Source: a virus | DNA: 28,448 nt | Virus record (IMG/VR): IMGVR_UViG_3300042881_003253 | Coordinates: 1-28,448 of that record | Strand: one strand, 5' to 3' | Part shown: piece after piece, positions 12,186 to 19,568 of the stretch | How positions within the stretch are numbered: the first letter of the stretch is position 1 | Layout of the letters: every line of letters begins with the position of its first letter | Program-made: the position numbers and the translations under genes | The notes under the pieces: generated by a model | Databases searched by the model: none | Seen by the model: only the letters and a program-made list of their open reading frames with translations | What the model was told of the DNA's origin: nothing

Positions 12186-12995
12186 TTAACACGTCGCCTG
12201 CCCGGCGTAGAAAAACGGGTAGGAATCAGATCCATAGATGAGACGCACGGCACGAATAACGCACGTCACGGAATACAGAAACCGATATTGCCTTTCCGCC
12301 GTGAATGGGTTGGCTCCGACATCTACGGTGTCGTATGAGGTAAAGTTATGGGATACCGATATATTTCTTCCGTAATAGATGTTATGCGTAAGGACGATTC
12401 TCGCAGACACAGAAAGAGTTAGCGGCAGGGCGCACGACGCGAGCGAAGCGGAGTTTGAGACGTTGACCTGCTCAACCCTCGCAGGGTCGCTAATACCTCC
12501 GAACCCAAGGCCAACCACTCCCCCTATTCTTATGTAGCTACTCTGGAATCCAGGGACAGTGCATAGCAATACAATGCCGTTTTCAAGCTTGGGGCGACCA
12601 GAAGTAGACCAAGACGACGACCCTTCGGTTCTTGTTATTACACCCAATGCGCTTCTGTAGAAGTCCAGAGTACGCACAATCTCCGTAGGACCTGCATCCG
12701 ATATAAAGCTAATATAAATAAGACCATCGGAAGACGTGTACGAGTACAAGTTAGATCCCGCAACGGATTGCGACAGTGAATACGACGAAGAAACGGCAGG
12801 GAATGGTGCCGAGTATGTGTGCGAAAACGTCGTGTTCAGTGACGACCCTGTTCCATAAAATAAGTCGCCAGACAGTGAAGCGCTGAGCGACTCCGCAGGC
12901 ATCGCGTCAAAATCGACTTCAATAGACGACGGATATGGACCGCCCGGCAGGTCGCAAGTCCCGCCGCAGCACTGACACCCAGGAAGTAGCACCAT
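12186..12995 (-). CDS. Distal tail or fibre protein, low GC, N-terminal Cys cluster
   Basis: 269 residues; the ATG at 12995 shares a TAATG with the previous stop. It opens MVLLPGCQCCGGTCDLPGG, a four-Cys cluster after a short hydrophobic stretch, then becomes Ser/Thr/Tyr-rich with beta-like repeats (SASLSGDLFYGTGSS, TFSHTYSAPF, SSSYSLSQSV), as in receptor-binding tail proteins. The base composition is visibly more AT-rich than all neighbours, which suggests recent acquisition, common for host-range proteins. Position after the tape measure and two further tail genes supports a tail-tip or fibre role. No lectin or enzyme motif is recognised. Confidence 0.65.
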   Translation of the reverse strand: MVLLPGCQCCGGTCDLPGGPYPSSIEVDFDAMPAESLSASLSGDLFYGTGSSLNTTFSHTYSAPFPAVSSSYSLSQSVAGSNLYSYTSSDGLIYISFISDAGPTEIVRTLDFYRSALGVITRTEGSSSWSTSGRPKLENGIVLLCTVPGFQSSYIRIGGVVGLGFGGISDPARVEQVNVSNSASLASCALPLTLSVSARIVLTHNIYYGRNISVSHNFTSYDTVDVGANPFTAERQYRFLYSVTCVIRAVRLIYGSDSYPFFYAGQATC

Positions 12996-13336
12996 TACGA
13001 GCACTCCGCAGCGATAACGTACCAGCGGCCGTTCGCGTGGAGCGCGACCGAGACGAACTTTCCGCTCGCGATGTTCGCGTATTTGTTGACCACGTCCGCG
13101 ACGGTCGCTCCGCTCGTCTGTGTTTCGTTCGGTGGCGTCCCGCTCTCCCACACGTTCAGCGTCGCGACCGTTCCCTTGTTGAACGCGGCCGAGGTCTTAC
13201 ACAGGCGAAGCGTCGAATCGTCGCCGGTGTCGCGGAACTTGATCGGCGGCATATCGCGATTTCCGGCCTCGTGGGCCTTCGTCGCCGCGATCACGCGACG
13301 GGCTCCGTCCTCGCTGAATGCGACAGGCTTCGTCAT
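12995..13336 (-). CDS. Small tail-associated protein
   Basis: 113 residues, ATG at 13336 in an ATGA overlap. Begins MTKPVAFSEDGARRVIAATKAHEAGNRD; has beta-rich TVATLNVWES and FVSVALHANGRWYVIAAECS. The N-terminal FSEDGARRVxxA phrase occurs in tail-tip region proteins of GC-rich phages in my recollection, with unknown function. Sits between two tail genes, so a tail or adaptor component is likely. Confidence 0.65.
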   Translation of the reverse strand: MTKPVAFSEDGARRVIAATKAHEAGNRDMPPIKFRDTGDDSTLRLCKTSAAFNKGTVATLNVWESGTPPNETQTSGATVADVVNKYANIASGKFVSVALHANGRWYVIAAECS

Positions 13337-14229
13337 GTGGGGATGAACACCGGAGTCCCGAAGCCGGTCGTAAAGTTTGCCGTTTCGTAGATGTCGACGC
13401 CGTCGCCGTTATTGATCACGGTCGGCTTCGAGCCTACGGCCTTCTTCGTGCCGTCGTTATTCAGGGCGACCGGTTGCTTCACCGGCTTTCCGTCGTTCCC
13501 GAGGACGGTCTTCCGCTCTCCGCTCACCTTCTCCATGAAGCCCACGTCCCAAGGCTTACACTTCCAGGTGTCGGGGTCGTAGCGAAACTCCCAGTGGGCC
13601 TCGATGTAGTCGAGCGTCGCCCCGTCGGCCGAGCCGTCGAGCTTCGAGACGCTGACCTTCTTCGCGCTCTTCAAGTAACACTTCACCGTTTTTTCCGGGT
13701 AGTTGCTCCAACTCGCGTTATTCACCTTCCCGGCGTAGGCACCGGCGGCAGACCCGAAAGACGCGTCTGTCGTGTAGCACTTGGTGAGCGACCAGGCGAC
13801 CTCCTCACGCTCTCGCTCCAGGCCCTCGAGCGGATCGCCGGCCGCGTTCGTGATCGAGACTCCGCTCGTGTCGCGGAAGACCGGGACCGTCGAAGTCCCT
13901 CCAGATCGCTCCCAGGCGTCCTTCGGGATCCCGGAGGCCTGCGGTGTCTTCGAGGCAGGCGGGACGTAATACTTCACGGTGAAGATCCACCGCATCCCCT
14001 CGCGGCCTTCGGCGTCGAGCGTGAACTCCATCGCCTTCAGCGCGGAAAACTCGGGGTGTGAGGCACCCCACACGATCCCGCCGGTGGCGAGCGTCTGAAG
14101 GATCGCCAGGCGGGTCGTCGTCGGCGAATCGACGCGGACCTGCCAGCGTTCCGTGGCCTGGAGCGACTCGCCGAACTTGCCCGACAGGCTCGCGCCGTCG
14201 AGGATCCGCTGGTAGGAGACGACAGCCAT
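13333..14229 (-). CDS. Tail protein downstream of the tape measure (distal tail candidate)
   Basis: 298 residues, ATG at 14229 sharing a base with the tape measure stop (TGATG). Beta-rich start (SYQRILDGASLSGKF, RWQVRVDS), then AMEFTLDAEGREGMRWIFTVKYYVP and later LDYIEAHWEFRYDPDTWKCKPWDVGFMEK. It lacks recognisable hydrolase motifs. Gene position directly after the tape measure is where distal tail and baseplate proteins are encoded in siphophages. Confidence 0.65.
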   Translation of the reverse strand: MAVVSYQRILDGASLSGKFGESLQATERWQVRVDSPTTTRLAILQTLATGGIVWGASHPEFSALKAMEFTLDAEGREGMRWIFTVKYYVPPASKTPQASGIPKDAWERSGGTSTVPVFRDTSGVSITNAAGDPLEGLEREREEVAWSLTKCYTTDASFGSAAGAYAGKVNNASWSNYPEKTVKCYLKSAKKVSVSKLDGSADGATLDYIEAHWEFRYDPDTWKCKPWDVGFMEKVSGERKTVLGNDGKPVKQPVALNNDGTKKAVGSKPTVINNGDGVDIYETANFTTGFGTPVFIPT

Positions 14230-15788
14230 CAGTTGAACTCCGCGACGACGAAATCATTCTCGGCCGTGTTCGCGGCGATCTGCTCGATCCCGTCGGCTAT
14301 ACGCTCCTGCACGTCATCACCGCCCCGCATGAGTCGGAACATCTCGGCCACGCCGGCCGACGACCGCGAGTCGATCCCCTTAATCGCCTCGGAGATATTC
14401 ACGACGACGGGCGGCTTCAGCTCTGGTGGCTTCGGTGGCTCGGCGGCCGGAGGTGTCGCCGGCGGGCGATCGCTCAGAGCTTTCTCCGCCATCGAGACAA
14501 GATCCGTGAACGTCGTCAGCGGCTTCCGCTGCTCCGCGACCGCATCAGTCAGGCGAGAAACTTCCGCGGCGAAAGCCTGGTCGAGCTGCGTCACGAATCC
14601 GCCCGACCCTTCGGCCGCGACTTGAGGAGCCAGGCCTGCCTGGATCTGGGCCTGCATCTCGTTGAGTCGCTTCGCTTCCGCAGAGATCGGCACGCCTAGA
14701 GTGTCGGCCGCCGCGAAGTACATGTCGCGAAACCCGTTGACGACCTGGTCGGCGACCGTCGCCAGGTACTTTGCCCCGTCTACGATCCCCTGCCCGATCG
14801 ACTTTCCGATATCTTTTCCGTCGAGGTCGCCGAGGAACTTCTCGATCCTAGGTATCAGGCCCTCGACGGCGGACCCGATCAGCTCGACCGCCGGCCTGAT
14901 CCCCTGCGCGATCTTCGCGAAAAGTGGCTCGACGGCCGTCAGGACCCGGGAGACGCTGGCGGCGATCGACTTGTAGAGCGGCTCGAACGCGGTCCCGATT
15001 GTCGAGAAGACGTTCGAGGCCTTCGCCGAAATCATCCGCTGCATGTTTGCGAGCGAACCGCTGGTTCGCTCGAAGTCACCCTGGGCCGACGCCGTCTGTC
15101 GTAGGATCGCCGCGTATGCTGCCTGGGCCTTGATCGCAGGCGACAGCGACCCGGTTGTCGACTTGATCAGCCCTTGCGACAGGGCCTCCTGTTTTAGCGT
15201 TGCGTCGTCCAGCAGCACTCCGAACCGGCGGATCGGCTCTGCCTCGCCTCGGAGGGCAGCCCCGAGGGCTCCGATAGCGTCCTCGACCGAGGAGTTGTTG
15301 AACGACGCGAGATCGGCACTGAGGGCCGTCATGGTCGTCGCGTAGTTTGCGGCCTCCTCCTTACCCATCCCCATTGCCGTGAATAGGTTCCCGAATGTGC
15401 CGGTCGCCGATAGGGCAGCGGATTCGGCGATGCCGATCCGGCTGGCAGTCTTCGCGAACTCGGCGACCTTCGCCGCGGAGGCCCCGAATATCACACCAGA
15501 CTTGCTCGTTTCTTCGCCGAGCGATGTGGCGGCCTCGACCGCAGCCGACAGCGACGACACGGCACTCGCCCCGAGACCAGCGACAGACTTCGCGGCGGAC
15601 ATCGCGCCACCGACAACCGACCCGAAGAGCTGCGCCCCGCTGATCGCCGTCAGGAGTCGCATATTCGACGACAGACTGGCGACATCGGACTGGAGGCTAC
15701 GGAACGACGAGGAGGCGGCCTTCACTCCGGACGTGAGGCCGGACGTGGACGCGGTGAATACGGCCGACACTTTTCCGATCGACGCCAC
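14229..15788 (-). CDS. Tape measure protein (short)
   Basis: 519 residues from a GTG at 15788, 1 nt after the preceding stop. Ala/Ser/Gly-rich helical N-terminus (VFTASTSGLTSGVKAASSSFRSLQSDV), hydrophobic AISGAQLFGSVVGGAM, and the typical tape measure segment YATTMTALSADLASFNNSSVEDAIGALGAALRGEAEPIRRFGVLLDDATLKQEAL. At about 1.5 angstrom per residue it predicts a tail of the order of 75-80 nm. It lies directly behind the frameshifted chaperones, the conserved order of siphophages. No lytic transglycosylase or peptidase domain is visible. Confidence 0.92.
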   Translation of the reverse strand: MASIGKVSAVFTASTSGLTSGVKAASSSFRSLQSDVASLSSNMRLLTAISGAQLFGSVVGGAMSAAKSVAGLGASAVSSLSAAVEAATSLGEETSKSGVIFGASAAKVAEFAKTASRIGIAESAALSATGTFGNLFTAMGMGKEEAANYATTMTALSADLASFNNSSVEDAIGALGAALRGEAEPIRRFGVLLDDATLKQEALSQGLIKSTTGSLSPAIKAQAAYAAILRQTASAQGDFERTSGSLANMQRMISAKASNVFSTIGTAFEPLYKSIAASVSRVLTAVEPLFAKIAQGIRPAVELIGSAVEGLIPRIEKFLGDLDGKDIGKSIGQGIVDGAKYLATVADQVVNGFRDMYFAAADTLGVPISAEAKRLNEMQAQIQAGLAPQVAAEGSGGFVTQLDQAFAAEVSRLTDAVAEQRKPLTTFTDLVSMAEKALSDRPPATPPAAEPPKPPELKPPVVVNISEAIKGIDSRSSAGVAEMFRLMRGGDDVQERIADGIEQIAANTAENDFVVAEFN

Positions 15789-15789
15789 A

Positions 15790-16113
15790 CTAGCCTCCTT
15801 CCTTGGTCCAGCCCTTCAACTTCTCCGCGATCTCGTCCTGGGTCATCTCCCGGTCCGGGTCATAGTTCGGCAAAAACAGATCGACGAAGTCGGACCCAGG
15901 CTTCGCCCCGAATGCAGCGATCGTGAACATCGTCCCGCGTGCCGTCCGGAGCCAGTCCTCCCCGAATGGTTCGACGCGGTAGTAAGCCATCCACCGATGG
16001 ACCTGGTCGATCGTTACCTCGTGTTTCCATTCCTCGACCTTTGGGATCTTCAGGTGTGCTGCCAGCCGGTACAGGAAGCGTTCCGTCAGTCCTGACCGGC
16101 TTCGGAGTTTTTT
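15790..16113 (-). CDS. Tail assembly chaperone extension (T part of GT, made by -1 frameshift)
   Basis: The minus-strand reading frame downstream of the slippery site encodes about 105 residues after the shift (LRSRSGLTERFLYRLAAHL..., ending EKLKGWTKEGG). It has no convincing start of its own at this place; a GTG at 16179 exists but has no need to be used. Fused to the first 113 residues of the upstream gene it gives a 218-residue GT protein. The helical segment DEIAEKLKGW is typical. T parts of siphophage chaperones bind the tape measure while G coats it, and G is made in excess. Confidence 0.85.
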   Translation of the reverse strand, partial: KKLRSRSGLTERFLYRLAAHLKIPKVEEWKHEVTIDQVHRWMAYYRVEPFGEDWLRTARGTMFTIAAFGAKPGSDFVDLFLPNYDPDREMTQDEIAEKLKGWTKEGG

Positions 16114-16445
16114 TCGTGATCCTGGACGACCTGCTCGCCGCTCCGGAGGACGGTCTTCCAGCACTGGTCGTAGATCCACATCACGACCGCGTGATTCGCC
16201 GCGAGGACCTTATCGGCCGCCAGGCCACAGGGCTTGCCGTTCACATCGCAGACGCAGGTTGTGAGCGTCTTCGCGATCAGGGCAGCCGAGGCCCGGCCGG
16301 CCGTGCCGTCCGGCTTGATCAGCTCGCCGTGGGCGTTGACCAGCTCGTGCCACTCGCGGAACGTGGGCGACCGCAGGTAGACGGCGTCGATCGTTCCGGG
16401 CGGCGTGATGGTCACGACATCGGGCGTAGTGTCGAGGGCGCTCAT
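16086..16445 (-). CDS. Tail assembly chaperone G
   Basis: 119 residues, ATG at 16445 in an ATGA overlap with the preceding gene. Core: TIDAVYLRSPTFREWHELVNAHGEL, ALIAKTLTTCVCDVNGKPC, VLAANHAVVMWIYDQCWKTVL. It ends EKNSEAGQD, the last codons overlapping the frameshift site. Size, position before the tape measure and the slippery site identify it as the G-type chaperone. Two Cys pairs (CVCD) are present. Confidence 0.85.
   Translation of the reverse strand: MSALDTTPDVVTITPPGTIDAVYLRSPTFREWHELVNAHGELIKPDGTAGRASAALIAKTLTTCVCDVNGKPCGLAADKVLAANHAVVMWIYDQCWKTVLRSGEQVVQDHEKNSEAGQD
16107..16113 (-). promoter_or_regulatory. Programmed -1 ribosomal frameshift site A AAA AAC
   Basis: On the minus strand the G gene reads CAC GAA AAA AAC TCC with the canonical heptamer A AAA AAC. 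A -1 slip continues as CTC CGA AGC in the frame open to 15790. G would end normally 21 nt after the site (TGA at 16086-16088). This is the classical GT arrangement. Confidence 0.9.
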
Positions 16446-16828
16446 GATCCTTCACCTGTGAGTTTGAATACTGCCTGGCCGACCAGAAACTCGCCGACGC
16501 TGCCGGTCACATCGAACGACTCGAGGTAGGCCGGCTTCGTCATCGAAACGCCGTCCGCGAACACCGACACACTGGCGCGAAACCCGATGTCGGCATTCAC
16601 ATACGGAGGGCATCCGTAAAGTGTGACCTCGACCGTCCCCGGATCAATCGCGACACAGTCGTAGGTTTTCACGATCCGGGCGTTCGCTCCGGAGCCGACC
16701 ACTTCGCTTGTGATGTTCGTCTTTTCGACGAACACGGCGGAGCCAGGAGAGACTCGCCAGCGAGTGATCCGGCCCAGATTCTGTCCGGCGAACGAGCAGG
16801 ACGAGCCCTGAGACGAAGGAGTCGGCAT
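16442..16828 (-). CDS. Beta-rich tail-tube candidate 3
   Basis: 128 residues, ATG at 16828 preceded by GGGAGG. All-beta pattern: ITRWRVSPGSAVFVEKTNIT, GTVEVTLYGCPPY, GFRASVSVFADG, KPAYLESFDVTGSVGEFLVGQAVFKLTG. It shares an overlapping stop/start with chaperone G. Adjacent to two further small beta-rich proteins of similar size, so it may be a tube protein, a tail terminator-like ring or decoration. I cannot assign a family from sequence alone. Confidence 0.65.
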   Translation of the reverse strand: MPTPSSQGSSCSFAGQNLGRITRWRVSPGSAVFVEKTNITSEVVGSGANARIVKTYDCVAIDPGTVEVTLYGCPPYVNADIGFRASVSVFADGVSMTKPAYLESFDVTGSVGEFLVGQAVFKLTGEGS

Positions 16829-16848
16829 CGTGACCGGCCTCCCTTACG

Positions 16849-17217
16849 TCAAGCCGCGTAGTCGCTCGTGTAGTTGGCGGACCACTTCTTTAGCTCGCCA
16901 ACCGCGTCGTCGCTCGTGGAGTCCATACACTTACAGACGACGCCTTCGGCCGTGATCGTCGAGCCCTTCGTGGGCTTCGTGGCCCCCAGGCCGTCGATCG
17001 TCACCGTGACGATCGCGCCGGTGTTTCCGTTCTGGCCGTAGTCGGTCATTCCGTTCTCGTAGACGCGAGTCCCGCCTTGAGCGATCGACAGCGTCGAGGC
17101 GTCGAGTTGCGGGGTCACGTCAGACTTCCGCGAGACCTTCACGGAGACCTTCGTCGCGCCGGAAACGCCGAACGCGTTGAACCCCTGCGAGCTGGTGAAT
17201 GTTACGGGATCTGGCAC
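16849..17217 (-). CDS. Beta-rich tail-tube candidate 2
   Basis: 122 residues from a GTG at 17217 with AAGGAG. Beta-rich: GVSGATKVSVKVSRKSDVT, TLSIAQGGTRVYENG, AIVTVTIDGLGATKPTKG, ITAEGVVCKCMDSTSD, ELKKWSANYTSDY. The N-terminal TFTSSQGFNAFGVSGATKVSVK resembles the edge strand of phage tube folds. No enzyme motif. Could be the major tail tube protein or a paralogue. Confidence 0.62.
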   Translation of the reverse strand: MPDPVTFTSSQGFNAFGVSGATKVSVKVSRKSDVTPQLDASTLSIAQGGTRVYENGMTDYGQNGNTGAIVTVTIDGLGATKPTKGSTITAEGVVCKCMDSTSDDAVGELKKWSANYTSDYAA

Positions 17218-17229
17218 TTCTACAGCTCC

Positions 17230-17574
17230 TTACGTCGTGGGCGGATAGTAGGAGAACTCGACCGAAAACGTCGCGTATTTACCGACCTCGTACGACTTCT
17301 CGAACGATTCGCAGATCCAGCCGGTCGTCGTGGCGGCCGCCGTGATCGCGAGCGTGGTGTCGCTCTTCAGGTTGCCAGACACAGAGACCGTCTTCGTCGC
17401 GGTGTTCGTCCCGCCTTCGACCAGCGGAGGGGCCGCATACTGGCGAGTCGAGTCCCCGAGGACCGTCACGTCCTCCTTCGCGGTCGCGCCTGCCGTCTCG
17501 ATATCCTTCAGGGAGATCGTCTTCGCGCCGGACGGGATCGTGGGGCCTGGCGAGGTCAGCGTGGAGATCGGCAT
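17230..17574 (-). CDS. Beta-rich tail-tube candidate 1
   Basis: 114 residues, ATG at 17574 with AGGAG upstream. Thr/Ser-rich, beta pattern (TISLKDIETAGATAKEDVTVLGDS, KTVSVSGNLKSDTTLAI, YATFSVEFSYYP). Lies immediately after the tail-terminator-like gene, the usual place of the major tail tube gene, so of the three it is the best candidate for the main tube subunit. Not proven. Confidence 0.62.
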   Translation of the reverse strand: MPISTLTSPGPTIPSGAKTISLKDIETAGATAKEDVTVLGDSTRQYAAPPLVEGGTNTATKTVSVSGNLKSDTTLAITAAATTTGWICESFEKSYEVGKYATFSVEFSYYPPTT

Positions 17575-17630
17575 AGTCTGCTCCTGTGTCGGACGTGGTC
17601 GATTTTATGGGGTGACGTGCGGGGCGAATC

Positions 17631-18044
17631 TCACTCGGCCCAGCGGATCTCGACGGACAGCTCGACCGTATACGTCGGCGTCTCGCGGCCCTCGAGGTAG
17701 TCGGGCTGACCGTCTCGCTCGTCGAGAACCAGGCAGTGTTCGACCGTGGTCCCGTCGGCGGTGCCGGCGAACTTGTGGATCGCCGCGGTGATCTGGCCGG
17801 CGAGCGTCCAGGCCTGGACGTAGTCGTCGGCGTAGACCGCCACCAGGAACCGGGCGACCGGGTTCACCTGGTCGGCGACCGGAGTGTCGTCGAACGTGTC
17901 GGCGAGGACCTGCTCGCGGCTCGTCGCCTCGCGGGCGTAGATCACGAACGGCGGCGACTGGGTGCCGGTCATGCCGACCGGCCAGGCCGTGGCCGACGTG
18001 GCGTCCTCGATCGCTTCCTTCAGCCAGACGTGCGGGGTGCTCAT
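17631..18044 (-). CDS. Tail terminator-like (DUF3168-type) protein
   Basis: 137 residues, ATG at 18044. Start STPHVWLKEAIEDATSATAWP, then beta strands and DDYVQAWTLAGQITAAIHKF, ending PTYTVELSVEIRWAE. This helix-first, strand-rich pattern of ~130 residues between gp10-like and tube genes fits the DUF3168/tail-terminator group that closes the tail tube at the head side. Confidence 0.72.
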   Translation of the reverse strand: MSTPHVWLKEAIEDATSATAWPVGMTGTQSPPFVIYAREATSREQVLADTFDDTPVADQVNPVARFLVAVYADDYVQAWTLAGQITAAIHKFAGTADGTTVEHCLVLDERDGQPDYLEGRETPTYTVELSVEIRWAE

Positions 18045-18051
18045 GTTTTTC

Positions 18052-18594
18052 CTATCGTGGGGCGACGCCGGCCGCGAGACCGCGTTTCGACATGCCGGGA
18101 TTCATTCCGGACGCCAGCTCGATCGCGGCCTTCTCTAGGGCGGCCGCCATCTCGGCCTCGAGTTTGCTGCCGACGATTCCCTTTGAGGCCGCGAGGCTCT
18201 TCTCGACCATCTTCCGCGGCTCGATCCCGCGGCTCGTGCCGAACTCCAGCCAGATCGCTTTTCTCGACTCGAATCCATACTTGTAGCCAAGGATTCCGAA
18301 GACGGCCCCGTCCTTGTTCGTGCCCTTGTATTTCGACATGAACGTCGAGGCCCGCCGCAGCGATCCGCCTCGCCGCTTGTAGTTCATCTTCAGCTCGCCG
18401 CGGACGACGGCAGCCTTCACGCGTCGGCCGCCACCGACCGGCGTGTTCGCTTTCAGGATCGGAATCGCGTCCTTTCCGGCCTTCTTCATCGCTGCCTTAA
18501 GATGCTTTTTCGCGATGTAGCGCGGCAGCTCCTCGAACCGAGCCATTAGCGCCCCGATCTGTCCCTCGACGTTATTCCACCCGAGAACGATCAC
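18052..18594 (-). CDS. HK97 gp10-like head-tail connection protein
   Basis: 180 residues from GTG 18594 in a GTGA overlap. Basic helical N-terminus (ALMARFEELPRYIAKKHLKAAMKKAGKDAIPILKANTPVG), then a beta part with GAVFGILGYKYGFESRKAIWLEFGTSRGIEPRKMV, typical of the HK97 gp10 family (YxxxxEFGTsxxxxxPF type). It acts in joining head and tail. Located between head closure and tail terminator genes as in HK97. Confidence 0.8.
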   Translation of the reverse strand: MIVLGWNNVEGQIGALMARFEELPRYIAKKHLKAAMKKAGKDAIPILKANTPVGGGRRVKAAVVRGELKMNYKRRGGSLRRASTFMSKYKGTNKDGAVFGILGYKYGFESRKAIWLEFGTSRGIEPRKMVEKSLAASKGIVGSKLEAEMAAALEKAAIELASGMNPGMSKRGLAAGVAPR

Positions 18595-18923
18595 GAGACC
18601 TGCTCCTCGACGGTCAGCTCCAGGTCCTCGCGGTTCCCCTGCTCGACGACGGCCGAGATATAGAGCAGCCTGCCGCCGCGGGCGAGCCATCGGAGCCGCT
18701 GGTCACCTGCCAGCCCGGAGCGGTAACGCGTGTAGACCGTGGCCGAGATCCCGCCGCCGACCTGCCCGCGTCGGGCCTGCTCGTTATAGGACGTGGCCTC
18801 GTAGGAACCGAAGATCGTCGCGACCGCCTCCCAGGTCTCGACGGTCCCGCCGGCCGCGTTTCGCGTGCGGACGGGTCGCTCCAGGACGAAGACTTCGCGG
18901 TAGCGGCCGGCAGCTCGTGCCAT
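18591..18923 (-). CDS. Head closure / head-tail joining protein
   Basis: 110 residues, ATG at 18923 sharing TAATG with the connector gene. Beta-rich: YREVFVLERPVRTRNAAGGTVETWEAVATIFGSYEATSYNEQARRGQVGG, RGGRLLYISAVVEQGNREDLELTVEEQVS. This is the short all-beta barrel pattern of the SPP1 gp16/HK97 head closure family (N-terminal strand with ..GGxxExWxxxAxxxAxV.). It caps the connector. Confident by pattern plus position. Confidence 0.85.
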   Translation of the reverse strand: MARAAGRYREVFVLERPVRTRNAAGGTVETWEAVATIFGSYEATSYNEQARRGQVGGGISATVYTRYRSGLAGDQRLRWLARGGRLLYISAVVEQGNREDLELTVEEQVS

Positions 18924-19483
18924 TACCAGCCTCCGTTCCACGAGCTGGCCGCGAGGAGCGTCTCGAAGGCCTGGGGCAGCTCGCCGCCGCCTTCGGTGTT
19001 CAATACGCCGCGGTTCTCGAACTGGTGGTTGACGTAGGCCAGGATCGCCGAGCGGACCATCGGCTCGATCACGCCGCCCGGAGCGACGCCTGCCCAGTAG
19101 GTGACGACGATCTTCTCGGTCGTCTCATTGTCGAGCGTGACGATAGCCGGGAACGCGTCCTGGTCGACCTCGTAGTCGGACGCCGACAGGGCAGTCCCGT
19201 CGACCGTGATCGTGATCGGATAGGTCGCGGAGATCAGCACGGGCGGAGCCGGCAGGTGGAGGATCTTCCCGCCCGTCCTCCAGGTCGCCCGGTACTGTGT
19301 CGCGACGAGTGTCACCGAGAGCCGGCTCTCGACCAGCCGGCGGGCCGCGGCGACTTTGTCGAGGAGGAATCGATCGTGTTCGGTCTGGTCCTGGGCGAGC
19401 GACACCTGAGCCTTCGCCTCGGTGAGCGTCACCGGCTCGACGATAGGCCACTGGAGGACGCGGATCGTGTCGGGCTTCGCCAT
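18923..19483 (-). CDS. Head-tail connector (gp6-like, phage connector family)
   Basis: 186 residues, ATG at 19483 behind GGAGG. Starts with VLQWPIVEPVTLTEAKAQVSLAQDQTEHDRFLLDKVAAARRLVESRLSVTL, the signature N-terminal helices of the gp6/QLRG connector family. The middle is a beta domain, and EPMVRSAILAYVNHQFENRG is the last helix. It forms the ring under the portal. Position after the capsid gene agrees. Confidence 0.88.
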   Translation of the reverse strand: MAKPDTIRVLQWPIVEPVTLTEAKAQVSLAQDQTEHDRFLLDKVAAARRLVESRLSVTLVATQYRATWRTGGKILHLPAPPVLISATYPITITVDGTALSASDYEVDQDAFPAIVTLDNETTEKIVVTYWAGVAPGGVIEPMVRSAILAYVNHQFENRGVLNTEGGGELPQAFETLLAASSWNGGW

Positions 19484-19514
19484 GCTCGCCTCCGGAGGTC
19501 CCTATAGTCAGAGA

Positions 19515-19544
19515 GCCGGGGCCGGCATCCCTGCCAGCCCCGGC
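19515..19544. terminator. Strong hairpin between capsid and connector genes
   Basis: GCCGGGGC at 19515-19522 pairs with GCCCCGGC at 19537-19544; GGCA/TGCC extends the stem around a TCCC loop with one mismatch. It lies between the stop of the capsid gene (19569) and the connector start (19483). No U-run follows on the minus strand; it may be a partial terminator or transcript-end stabiliser that raises capsid mRNA over the downstream genes. Confidence 0.5.
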
Positions 19545-19568
19545 CCCCGAGAATCACATCGTCGAGGG

